Assembly (NCBI GenBank): GCA_016929635.1
Contig: JAFGIL010000067.1
Coordinates: 1 to 64,000 of the forward strand
Direction: 5' to 3'
Length of the DNA: 64,000 bases
DNA from: Endomicrobiales bacterium
GTDB lineage: Bacteria; Elusimicrobiota; Endomicrobiia; Endomicrobiales; JAFGIL01
The notes under the pieces were generated by a model. The model worked only from the letters and a program-made list of their open reading frames with translations, was not told the DNA's origin and did no database searches. Positions within the stretch are counted from its first letter, which is position 1, and every line of letters begins with the position of its first letter. The translations under genes were made by a program, and so were the position numbers. Shown here in pieces: positions 1 to 8,534 of the stretch.

Positions 1-131
1 TCCTCCGAAGCTTTAGCGTAGGAGGGCTAGCGGTGCAATATATTGTCAAATTAGCAGAAATATGATTATATAAAATTATATAATATAATTCAAATTGATT
101 TAAAAAAAATTATTTACTATTATATATAAAA

Positions 132-902
132 TTGAAGCATATTTTAGCAATGGAGGAATCTGAAATTAAATTCTTAAGGTCTCCTGCCACAAATCTTTAC
201 GGGTATCCTGTGTTCAGATATGTATTGCAATGCCTGGAACTTCATCCGGAAGACAGAGTCCTGGATGCCGGATGCGGCATAGGCATTATGGACTTTACGG
301 CCGGGAAGGAAGTCAAAAAAATTACGGGAATTGACATTTCAGAGCCTGCGGTTAATTTCTTGAAAAGAAAATATCCCGGAAAGAACGGAAATTTCCATGC
401 AGTCAATATCACTGAAGAAATCCCCGAAGAGCTTAAAGGGCAATTTGACAAAGTTGTATGCATAGATGTCCTGGAACACGTGAAGGGTCCCGATAAGGCG
501 ATGCGGTTTATTATAAAAGCGATGGCAGAAAAAGGCATGTCTGTTATAACATTTCCGATAAATACCGTAAATCACGGAAACACATTAACCCGGGAAGACG
601 CAGAAAAATTAGCGGCGCAAATACCGCTTCAATACGAAATCATTTTTCTGGAAGAAAAAGATAATTTTTTGTCTTATATTTTCAGGATGGTCAGAAAATT
701 ATTCAAAGCATACAATACGGACAATTTCGAAGAGACTCTTTCCTACAAGGTTTTTGTTAAATACGCCGGGAACATTCCACTGCAGTTTTTTTTGCTGATA
801 TTAAGGCTGCCCCTTGTTATTTTAAGCAAATTCACGGGTAATAACCTGAGAAAAACACAAAACAACCCTACCCGGTGCACAATTATAATCAAAAATACAT
901 AA
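132..902 (+). CDS. class I SAM-dependent methyltransferase
   Basis: VLDAGCGIGIMDF SAM-binding motif and VCIDVLEHV. Confidence 0.85.
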   Translation: MKHILAMEESEIKFLRSPATNLYGYPVFRYVLQCLELHPEDRVLDAGCGIGIMDFTAGKEVKKITGIDISEPAVNFLKRKYPGKNGNFHAVNITEEIPEELKGQFDKVVCIDVLEHVKGPDKAMRFIIKAMAEKGMSVITFPINTVNHGNTLTREDAEKLAAQIPLQYEIIFLEEKDNFLSYIFRMVRKLFKAYNTDNFEETLSYKVFVKYAGNIPLQFFLLILRLPLVILSKFTGNNLRKTQNNPTRCTIIIKNT

Positions 903-970
903 AACAACAATAAACCTTTATTGAAATTGGACGATTTATCCGTGGCAGGCAAAGATTTGCTGAATAAATA

Positions 971-1044
971 CGGGCTCGAGGAGACTCGAACTCCTAGCCT
1001 GCTGATTCGAAGTCAGACGCTCTATCCAATTGAGCTACGAGCCC
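971..1044 (-). tRNA. tRNA-Arg (anticodon TCG)
   Basis: Reverse complement GGGCTCG-TA-GCTCAATTGGATAGAGC...CTTCGAA...AGGAGTTCGAGTCTCCT-CGAGCCC; 7-bp acceptor stem, TCG in the anticodon loop. Confidence 0.93.
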
Positions 1045-1153
1045 AGTTAAGTCAGTAAAATTCTACCAAAAATGTCAATAAAATACAATAATATCCTTAA
1101 TCCTTAGATAGTACGCAGGGATTGACGAATAAAATATCACCGATAAGGTGTCT

Positions 1154-1231
1154 TTGCGAGGAGCAAAGCGACGAAGCAATCTTGTTTATAAATATGAGAT
1201 TGCCACGCTCCCTACGGTCGCTCGCAATGAC
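1154..1231. repeat. REP-like palindromic interspersed repeat (TTGCGAG...GAAGCAATC / GATTGCC...CTCGCAATGA)
   Basis: Inverted halves TTGCGAGGAGC..GACGAAGCAATC and GATTGCCACGCTCCCTACGGTCGCTCGCAATGA; second copy at 5930-6012. Confidence 0.75.
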
Positions 1232-1316
1232 AGCATTTCTTATCTGAGGATTATGGGATATTATTTGACATATCCGTTAACTAACGATATAATAAATTAG
1301 CGATATAATAAAATAG

Positions 1317-1447
1317 CTGTCCAAATTAGCATGTAGGGCAAAGCTTTAGCTTTGCTTTATATTAGCAAGGCTGAAGCCTTGCCCTACGTAATCAAACCAA
1401 AATATAAATAGTGTTTGCCGTGGGAAAAATACTGCTAATTTGGACAG
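1317..1447. repeat. 131-bp nested inverted-repeat element (MITE-like)
   Basis: Perfect 15-bp terminal inverted repeats CTGTCCAAATTAGCA / TGCTAATTTGGACAG enclosing GTAGGGCAAAGC..GCCTTGCCCTAC hairpins. Confidence 0.7.
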
Positions 1448-1464
1448 TTTGATATAATATAATT

Positions 1465-2118
1465 GTGATGAAAAATATTGAAACTATAAAAAAAAGCTGG
1501 ATAAAAAAACGCGCCGAAATAAACAAAAGACTTTCGGAGTTTGAAGAAATATGGCGTTCCGGCACGGATATGGAAATCTTCTGCGAACTTGTTTTCTGCC
1601 TGTTTACGCCCCAGTCAAAGGCAAAAACGTGCTGGGCTGCCGTCAATAAACTAAAGGGTAAAAACCTGATAAACAGCTGCAGGCAAAACGAAACGGCAGA
1701 TATCCTCGGAACAAGCGGCGTAAGGTTCAAGAATAACAAAACAAAATACCTTATAGAAGCAAAAAAACTTTTTACTTCTAATGGGAAGATGGCAATCAAA
1801 CAAAAACTGGAAGGATTCCGGGATGTATTCGAACTAAGGGAATGGCTGGTCGAGAATATCAAAGGTTTGGGATACAAGGAAGCAAGCCATTTTTTAAGAA
1901 ACCTTGGCTTTGGAAAGGATATTACGATTCTTGACAGGCACATACTGAAAAACCTGAAAGCTTTCGGAGTTATAAAAAAAATCCCGAAAACCATCACAAA
2001 GAATACATATATGGAAATAGAGGATAAAATGAGGAAGTTCGCTCATAAAATAAAAGTTCCGTTAAGCCACTTGGACCTTATATTTTGGTATAATGAAACA
2101 GGAGAAATATTTAAATAG
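1465..2118 (+). CDS. ogg: N-glycosylase/DNA lyase (Ogg2-like 8-oxoguanine glycosylase)
   Basis: Translation pattern: [16 protein letters not shown], HhH region [31 protein letters not shown]-terminal [15 protein letters not shown]. Confidence 0.85.
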   Translation: MMKNIETIKKSWIKKRAEINKRLSEFEEIWRSGTDMEIFCELVFCLFTPQSKAKTCWAAVNKLKGKNLINSCRQNETADILGTSGVRFKNNKTKYLIEAKKLFTSNGKMAIKQKLEGFRDVFELREWLVENIKGLGYKEASHFLRNLGFGKDITILDRHILKNLKAFGVIKKIPKTITKNTYMEIEDKMRKFAHKIKVPLSHLDLIFWYNETGEIFK

Positions 2119-2126
2119 GAGAAACC

Positions 2127-2822
2127 ATGGATACAAAAACGCTTTATAAGATAAGTTACGGGCTGTATGTTGTCGCCTCAAAAAAGGACAAAAAGTTCAA
2201 CGGACAGATTGCGAATACTGTATTTCAGACAACTGCCACCCCCCCGGTTATAGCCATCAGTATAAATAAGGATAACTTAACTCATGACTACCTGGTATCA
2301 AGCAAGCTTTTGACGGTATCCATATTGTCCCAGAATACCCCCATGGATTTTATCGGACATTTCGGATTTAAGACAGGAAAGAACTTCGATAAATTCAAAG
2401 ACATTAAGTACAAGACTGCTAAAAACGGTATTCCCGTACTTACGGATCATACCATAGGTTATCTGGAAGCAGAGATAATGAACTCCATTGACGCCTTCAC
2501 TCATACGGTTTTCCTGGCAAAAATAACAGAAGCCGAAATGTTCAATAACGAAGAGCCTCTGACATACTCCTACTACCATAATGTTATCAAAGGCAAATCC
2601 CCGAAAAACGCCCCAACTTATCTTAAAGAAGAGATAAAAGAAGAAAGGAGCGCGCAAAACATGAAAAAATACAAATGCAGCGTATGCGGCTACGAATACG
2701 ACCCGGCTAAGGGCGACCCGGAACACAATGTAAAGCCCGGGACGGCTTTCGAAGCGCTTCCTGAGAAGTGGGTATGCCCCGTATGCGGAGCTGAGAAATC
2801 CAAATTTCAATCAATAAATTGA
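2127..2822 (+). CDS. flavin reductase-like protein fused to C-terminal rubredoxin
   Basis: Flavin reductase-like N-terminus; C-terminal [12 protein letters not shown]...[14 protein letters not shown] rubredoxin. Confidence 0.9.
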   Translation: MDTKTLYKISYGLYVVASKKDKKFNGQIANTVFQTTATPPVIAISINKDNLTHDYLVSSKLLTVSILSQNTPMDFIGHFGFKTGKNFDKFKDIKYKTAKNGIPVLTDHTIGYLEAEIMNSIDAFTHTVFLAKITEAEMFNNEEPLTYSYYHNVIKGKSPKNAPTYLKEEIKEERSAQNMKKYKCSVCGYEYDPAKGDPEHNVKPGTAFEALPEKWVCPVCGAEKSKFQSIN

Positions 2823-2824
2823 TT

Positions 2825-2910
2825 CGCAGATGATCGCTGATTTAAAGCAGATTAACGCAGATAAAGAAAATCTGCGATCATCTGTATCTTTTAATCTGCG
2901 ATAATCTGCG
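2825..2910. repeat. imperfect inverted repeat built of (A)TCTGCGATCATCTGCG units, same family as repeats flanking the GxxExxY gene
   Basis: Left arm CGCAGATGATCGCTGATTTAAAGCAGATTAACGCAGAT, right arm ATCTGCGATCATCTGTATCTTTTAATCTGCGATAATCTGCG. Confidence 0.75.
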
Positions 2911-2919
2911 TTCAAAAAA

Positions 2920-4230
2920 ATGAATAATAAAAAAGAACAAGCCGGCTGGTATTTTTACGACTGGGCAAACTCTGCTTTTTACACAACAGTCGTTACCGTG
3001 TTTTTAGGACCCTATCTTACAACAATCACAAAAAACGCCGCAGATATTTATGGTTTCGTATACCCCCTCGGCATAAAAGTTAAAGCAGGCTCATTTTTTC
3101 CCTTCACGGTATCAGTTGCGGTATTCCTCCAGGTGATATGCCTTCCGGTAATGGGAGCAATCGCAGATTACTCAAACAGAAAAAAACAGATGCTTGCCGT
3201 TTCCGCTTACCTGGGCGCATTCTCTACAATGTGCCTGTACTTTCTTCAGGGAACAAACTATCTTCTGGGAGGGCTGCTTTTTATAATAGCAAACCTCAGC
3301 TTCGGTGCATCGATTATCTTCTACAACGCGTTCCTGCCCGAAATATCAACCCCGGAAGAAAGAGATTCCGTTTCGTCAAAAGGGTGGGCGCTTGGATATC
3401 TTGGCGGAGGAGTGCTTCTGGCTCTGAACCTCATTTTATTCGCAAAAGCCGGGGATTTCGGTTTGACGATAAGCCAGGCTGTGCGCATAAGCCTGGCCTC
3501 TGCGGGAGCCTGGTGGGCCGCTTTTACATTAATACCTCTCATGGCATTAAAAAACCGGCAGTCTTTCAAAAAATTGAACCCCGGAGAACATTATCTGAAC
3601 GTGGGATTCAGACAACTTAAAAATACTCTAAGTAAAGCAAAAAACTATCCTCAGACTTTTCTCTTCCTGATAGCATTCCTTTTATATAATGACGGCATAC
3701 AATCGGTTATAGTCCTCTCCTCGCAGTTCGGGCAGGAGGAGCTCGGGCTTTCCATGGCTACTTTAACACGGGTAATTCTTATGGTACAGTTTGTTGCTTT
3801 CTTCGGTTCGATATTATTTAACCGTGTCGCAAAAATCTTCGGAACGAAAAAAGCCGTTGTTATAACTCTTTTAATATGGACTTTATCTTTGATATATGCT
3901 TTTGGGTTCCTTAAAACCACATTCCATTTCTACGTGCTGGCGTTCGTCATCGCCCTGATTATGGGAGGGAGCCAGGCATTGAGCCGCTCGCTGTATTCAT
4001 TTATGATCCCCAAGGGCCAGGAGTCGGAATATTTCAGTTTATATGAGATAAGTGAAAGAGGCACAAGCTGGCTGGGGCCTTTATTGTTCGGGCTTGCACT
4101 GCAGTTTACAGGAAGTTACCGCATAAGCATCTTATCTCTGATAGTATTCTTTGTTTTTGGGCTTTTTCTTCTTTCCAGGGTTGATATCAGAAAAGCAGCT
4201 GTTGAGGCAGGCAACGAACTCCCCATTTAA
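2920..4230 (+). CDS. MFS transporter, UMF1/Atg22-like
   Basis: WYFYDWANSAFYTTVVTVFLGPYL N-terminus and multiple TM segments. Confidence 0.85.
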   Translation: MNNKKEQAGWYFYDWANSAFYTTVVTVFLGPYLTTITKNAADIYGFVYPLGIKVKAGSFFPFTVSVAVFLQVICLPVMGAIADYSNRKKQMLAVSAYLGAFSTMCLYFLQGTNYLLGGLLFIIANLSFGASIIFYNAFLPEISTPEERDSVSSKGWALGYLGGGVLLALNLILFAKAGDFGLTISQAVRISLASAGAWWAAFTLIPLMALKNRQSFKKLNPGEHYLNVGFRQLKNTLSKAKNYPQTFLFLIAFLLYNDGIQSVIVLSSQFGQEELGLSMATLTRVILMVQFVAFFGSILFNRVAKIFGTKKAVVITLLIWTLSLIYAFGFLKTTFHFYVLAFVIALIMGGSQALSRSLYSFMIPKGQESEYFSLYEISERGTSWLGPLLFGLALQFTGSYRISILSLIVFFVFGLFLLSRVDIRKAAVEAGNELPI

Positions 4231-4263
4231 TACAACACCCGGTGTTGGATTAATTAATCAGGC

Positions 4264-4321
4264 GTAGGGGCAGATTTATCTGCCCTATATATATATTTCG
4301 GGCGACTAAAGTCGCCCCTAC
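4264..4321. repeat. palindromic intergenic repeat GTAGGGGCAGATTTATCTGCCC...GGGCGACTAAAGTCGCCCCTAC
   Basis: Two inner hairpins inside a GTAGGGGC/GCCCCTAC pair; same layout as the inner part of 1317-1447. Confidence 0.7.
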
Positions 4322-5880
4322 TTAATCCTGTAAATACTGATTTTTTCCAGAGGTTTCTTTGAAAAGGAATAAGGGAGGAGCCCGAAAAGGTTAAGATGAA
4401 ACCCCGCCTGAGACATAGGATGAATCGTTCTTGCGGGATTTCTGGTGGTAAAATATTTTTCTTCTATTAATTCCAGCCTGTCAGCCGCTTTCTCATGGAG
4501 CTTCTGGGGCACGGGAATCACGCTTGATACAAAAAAAGATCCGCCGGGATAATCATCTTTATCCGAGACTACCGCAGTAAATCCGTTTTTCTCCATATAA
4601 TACTGAAATCCCAGATATCCTGCAAAGAATACATCGCCTTTATAATTAGCTTTCACATATTCTGCCGACTTCTTGTAGGATGAAGCCCACATGTAATCAG
4701 AATGACCTATCAGCAAAGACAAAGCAACCCCCAAGAAAATTGTAGTTACAATCAGCCATCTTCTGTTCTGGTTCATGAATACAAAAAGCAGTATTGCAGC
4801 AGGAAGAAGGGGCATGAGGTACCTTACGGCAATTATTGACGAAATACCGGCAAAAAATACAAGATAAACAAAAAACCATGCAGAAAGAAATACAACTTCT
4901 TTCTGCTGTATGTATTTTATAAAATGCGATACAGCCATAAAAACAAAAAATATCCCGCAGCAAAACAGAAAAGACATCATTACACTCACTGATACCGAAT
5001 ATTTCAGCATGCTGAAAAAGACGTTTAATATTAAAAATAAAACCGCAAATGCATAAATATATTTTCTCTTTAGCGTTATTACGGTCAACAGGATACCCAG
5101 AGGCATTATCAGCGCACCTCCGATATAATTAATCAGAGGAATTTCTTTTACGAGCAGCGTATAAAAACCAACTGCCCCGGATTTTCCGAACAGCTGCGTT
5201 TCCCCGTAGAAAAACATGTTATGGACAGACCATAATATAACTACCAGTGACGGAATGACTACAGGAAAATAATATCTGGCCGGTTTTTTATTCAGATATA
5301 ACCATAAAAAAACAGGCAAAACCGTAAAAACGGCTGAAAATTTTGTAAATATCGCGGCGCTTAAAACAATCCATCCAAAAATCATGCTCCCGAATAAATC
5401 CCTTTTTGCCCCGTATACGATTAATCCCGTACCGCAAAGGATAAACGAAAGCATCGGCACATCAAGCATAACATCCGCTGCGTTCACAAAAAAACAGGGC
5501 GATGCTATGAGAAGAAGCGAAGAGAAAAACGGGTTTATCCCCAGCTCGGCGGCTAACAAATAAATGCCAAGGACAGACAGCATCGTAAACAATAAAAATG
5601 CCAGATGAAATGACAGCTCTGACTCCCCGAACAGTTTTATGACTGACGCCATGATATAAGACCCGAAAGGAGGATTGTTGGCCACATCCCATGCATTATG
5701 AATTTTACCCGCTGTGTTTATCTCAAAATTAAACGGCCTTACGGGATCCCGGGTTATCTGCCTTGCCGTGTAGATATAAAAAATGGAATCGATTGAAATG
5801 GGTTTTTTAACAAATGGAAGGAAAAGTATCAGGGTAAGAAAAATTAATGATAATAAATTTAAATAATGATTTTTAAACAT
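4318..5880 (-). CDS. glycosyltransferase family 39-like (ArnT/PMT-type) membrane protein
   Basis: N-terminal SIDSIFYIYTARQITRDPVRPFNFEI...WDVANNPPFGSYIMA; many TM helices. Confidence 0.75.
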   Translation of the reverse strand: MFKNHYLNLLSLIFLTLILFLPFVKKPISIDSIFYIYTARQITRDPVRPFNFEINTAGKIHNAWDVANNPPFGSYIMASVIKLFGESELSFHLAFLLFTMLSVLGIYLLAAELGINPFFSSLLLIASPCFFVNAADVMLDVPMLSFILCGTGLIVYGAKRDLFGSMIFGWIVLSAAIFTKFSAVFTVLPVFLWLYLNKKPARYYFPVVIPSLVVILWSVHNMFFYGETQLFGKSGAVGFYTLLVKEIPLINYIGGALIMPLGILLTVITLKRKYIYAFAVLFLILNVFFSMLKYSVSVSVMMSFLFCCGIFFVFMAVSHFIKYIQQKEVVFLSAWFFVYLVFFAGISSIIAVRYLMPLLPAAILLFVFMNQNRRWLIVTTIFLGVALSLLIGHSDYMWASSYKKSAEYVKANYKGDVFFAGYLGFQYYMEKNGFTAVVSDKDDYPGGSFFVSSVIPVPQKLHEKAADRLELIEEKYFTTRNPARTIHPMSQAGFHLNLFGLLPYSFSKKPLEKISIYRIK

Positions 5881-5929
5881 AAAAAAAACAGAGACAACAC
5901 CTCAATGTTTATAAACCGAAACAATATTA

Positions 5930-6012
5930 AGATTGCTTCGCCTACGGCTCGCAATGACATTAAAAGTAAGTCATTGCGAGGAATCCCGCTCAGCGGGATG
6001 ACGAAGCAATCT
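5930..6012. repeat. REP-like palindromic repeat, second copy
   Basis: AGATTGCTTCG...CTCGCAATGAC / GTCATTGCGAG...CGAAGCAATCT. Confidence 0.8.
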
Positions 6013-6057
6013 AATTAAAACCGTCAGGTCAGGAAATGTCCCTGTTTTTTTCATGCC

Positions 6058-7095
6058 CTATACCTGGCTGGAATATTTGCCTAAAATTATCCCGAAGGTT
6101 ACTTTTATAATACAAGCCATCGGGATTGCAATCAGCATGCCTAAAATACCGTATATCTTTGCACCCGCCATTATCGAAAATATCATTGCAACCGGGCCAA
6201 GCTTAACTCCCTTGGAAACAATCAGGGGTTTAAGCACGTTATTATCAATAAACTGCACAATAGCAAAAACGATTATTATTCCGATAATCATGGTAATACT
6301 CTGGTATTTCAAAAAACCTACAAGAATTGCAGGGATAGCGCCTACAACCGGGCCGGCATACGGAATCATATTCAAAAGGCCTGCTACGATACCTATTATT
6401 ATTGCGTAATCAATGTTTAATATCAGAAGGCCTATAATAGTCAGAATACCTACAACCGCAGACTCTGTTATCTGCCCTCTTATGTACTTACCCAGGATTT
6501 CGTCCGCTTCGCTTATCAATCCAAGCACGGTTTCAACGTGGCGGCTAGGTATTATGTCAAAAAACCTGTCAACGGTATCCCTGCCGCCAAGAAGCAAAAA
6601 GAACGTTACAAAGGGGATGAGAATAAAAAGAGAAAACAGCGAAAATATCTGCAGTATGTAAGAAGGAATTTCGGATATCTCTTTTTCCAAAAACTGCAGC
6701 ACCTTCCTTGTGCCTGATTCGACTAATCCTTTTCTCCTGATTATCGGGAACCTGTTTTCAATACGCCTCTGGAAGTCGAATAAAATGTACTGGGTCTTTC
6801 TGACGTGATTCGGCAGGTTTCTTTTCAATCCGGCAGCCTCGTTTGCCACGCGGGGGATTATGGACATTATAACTCCGGCAGAGGTTAAAAGAAATAATGC
6901 AAACAGTATTACAACGGCTATTGTCCTTTTTATCCCGTAGGACTGGAGCCTTGTAATTAACGGCGAAAGAACGTACGCCAGAATCCCCGAGATTACGAAT
7001 GGAACCAGTATATCGCTGACGATATAAAGAAACCATAAGCCTATCATGATAAAAACCAGCAAAAAAACTATTTTTGTGACTTTGACTTCCTGCAT
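6058..7095 (-). CDS. AI-2E family transporter
   Basis: Polytopic; ..IRGQITESAVVGILTIIGLLILNIDYAIIIGIVAGLLNMIPYAGPVVGAIPAI. Confidence 0.9.
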   Translation of the reverse strand: MQEVKVTKIVFLLVFIMIGLWFLYIVSDILVPFVISGILAYVLSPLITRLQSYGIKRTIAVVILFALFLLTSAGVIMSIIPRVANEAAGLKRNLPNHVRKTQYILFDFQRRIENRFPIIRRKGLVESGTRKVLQFLEKEISEIPSYILQIFSLFSLFILIPFVTFFLLLGGRDTVDRFFDIIPSRHVETVLGLISEADEILGKYIRGQITESAVVGILTIIGLLILNIDYAIIIGIVAGLLNMIPYAGPVVGAIPAILVGFLKYQSITMIIGIIIVFAIVQFIDNNVLKPLIVSKGVKLGPVAMIFSIMAGAKIYGILGMLIAIPMACIIKVTFGIILGKYSSQV

Positions 7096-7113
7096 AATAT
7101 CCCGCCGGGACTG

Positions 7114-7611
7114 TTATATTTTTTTCTTCGGGTCAAGGACTTCCGCAAACCCTTCGCTTGTGCTTCTTAAACGCGTGCATAAAATCTTGGAAAGGTTCTT
7201 CAGCACTTTTACCCCGACCGAAGGGTCGCTCTCCAGAAGGCCGTCAAACTTAACTTTATATATCAGTATGAGTTTACAATCAGAGAATGCTATTGCCTTT
7301 GCAGAACGCGGAACTTCCTCAAGCAGCGCCATCTCGCCGAGAAAATCGCCTTCGTTCAAAGTTGCGAGTTTTTTTTCGCCTTTAAGTATTGCAACCTCAC
7401 CCGATTTTACGATATACAGGGCTTTCCCGACCTTCCCTTCCTCGAATATGACCTCATTGATACTGTAATTTCTTTCATAGGATATGCCCAGCACCATGCT
7501 CAAAGCTTTCCTGCTCAAACCCGAAAACAGCGAAACATTTCTTATAAAATTAATTTTTTCCTTGAACTCGTCGTCAATAACCAATTTTTTTAGAAGTGAA
7601 TTTATACTCAT
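7114..7611 (-). CDS. cyclic nucleotide-binding domain protein
   Basis: LFSGLSRKAL...EEGKVGKALYIVKSGEVAI...GDFLGEMALLEEVPRSAKAIA. Confidence 0.9.
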   Translation of the reverse strand: MSINSLLKKLVIDDEFKEKINFIRNVSLFSGLSRKALSMVLGISYERNYSINEVIFEEGKVGKALYIVKSGEVAILKGEKKLATLNEGDFLGEMALLEEVPRSAKAIAFSDCKLILIYKVKFDGLLESDPSVGVKVLKNLSKILCTRLRSTSEGFAEVLDPKKKI

Positions 7612-7719
7612 ATATGCTCCTCTGTATTGGAGAAATAGAATACTCCATTTCTTCTTATTTTCCTCTCCCCCTTTGGGGAGAGGGAATAGTATGAGATATC
7701 AATGACTATTAAATGCTTT

Positions 7720-8016
7720 TTACATACCCGGAAGCTTCAATCCTCCGGTTAAACTCTTTGCCTCTTCCTTCATCACGTCCTGGGACTGTTTTATGGCTTG
7801 CTGGATGACCCTAAGCATATCTTTCTCTGTTTTGCTTACATCCTGCTTAGCAACATCCTGTGAAAGCTTCAAATCAAGCACTTCGCTCTTTGCGTTTATT
7901 TTTATCCTGATACCGTTTTCTTCCACTTCTATAATCTTATCCCTAAGAGTTTTATCGATCTCGCTAAGCTTGCTTTTCATTGCCATCGCGTCTTTCATCA
8001 TCTTAAACATATCCAT
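7720..8016 (-). CDS. YbaB/EbfC-type nucleoid-associated protein
   Basis: Small; EENGIRIKINAKSEVLDLKLS and C-terminal TGGLKLPGM; SD GGAG upstream. Confidence 0.75.
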   Translation of the reverse strand: MDMFKMMKDAMAMKSKLSEIDKTLRDKIIEVEENGIRIKINAKSEVLDLKLSQDVAKQDVSKTEKDMLRVIQQAIKQSQDVMKEEAKSLTGGLKLPGM

Positions 8017-8032
8017 ATTTTATCTCCTTTAT

Positions 8033-8073
8033 ACACAGATGATCGCAGATTCAAAGCAGATGATCGCAGATAC
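8033..8073. repeat. left repeat flanking GxxExxY gene (ACACAGATGATCGCAGATTCAAAGCAGATGATCGCAGATAC)
   Basis: Reads as the inverse of 8482-8534; same units as 2825-2910. Confidence 0.8.
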
Positions 8074-8077
8074 TTAT

Positions 8078-8527
8078 CTATTTATTACCTGTATATATCA
8101 ATCTTTTTACACCCAGTTTATCTGCTCCGAAATTTATAAGCAAAACCAATTGATATTTGGTTCCCTTAACATAATAATAAACCTGATCTTGCATAGCTTT
8201 TGTCATAGTCGGAGCTACTTTAATTTCAAGAATAACCTTATCTTCAATAAGAAAGTCCGGCCTATAGGAGCCAATCTTTTTGCCTTTGTAAATCACATCT
8301 ATGGATTTTTCTTCATCAAATGTAATATTACTATTCTGAAATTCCATAGCTAAAGCTTTATGATAGATAACTTCTTTATGTAATGAACCTAATTCTTTAT
8401 GCACTTCATAAGCACAGCCTATTATCTTATATGTTAAATCCTTATAGATATAATCCTCGCCCGTATCTTCTGCTATAATCTGTATCTGTTTATCTGCGAT
8501 CATCTGCGTCTTTTCATCTGTGGCCAT
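8078..8527 (-). CDS. GxxExxY protein (PD-(D/E)XK nuclease-like family)
   Basis: IIGCAYEVHKELGSLHKEVIYHKALAMEF...YRPDFLIEDKVILEIKV...QVYYYVKGTKYQLVLLINFG. Confidence 0.9.
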   Translation of the reverse strand: MATDEKTQMIADKQIQIIAEDTGEDYIYKDLTYKIIGCAYEVHKELGSLHKEVIYHKALAMEFQNSNITFDEEKSIDVIYKGKKIGSYRPDFLIEDKVILEIKVAPTMTKAMQDQVYYYVKGTKYQLVLLINFGADKLGVKRLIYTGNK

Positions 8528-8534
8528 CTGCGTT
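8482..8534. repeat. right repeat flanking and forming the 5' end of the GxxExxY gene
   Basis: GTATCTGTTTATCTGCGATCATCTGCGTCTTTTCATCTGTGGCCATCTGCGTTT. Confidence 0.8.

Noticed and set aside
1392-1997. Antisense ORF overlapping ogg (and similar track ORFs, e.g. 2298-2810, 34375-34734, 60835-61407)
   Set aside because: Fully overlap well-supported genes on the opposite strand, no recognisable domains, compositionally shadow ORFs
4235-4250. CAACACCCGGTGTTG palindrome as a terminator
   Set aside because: No loop room and no clear T-run; left as an unexplained palindrome
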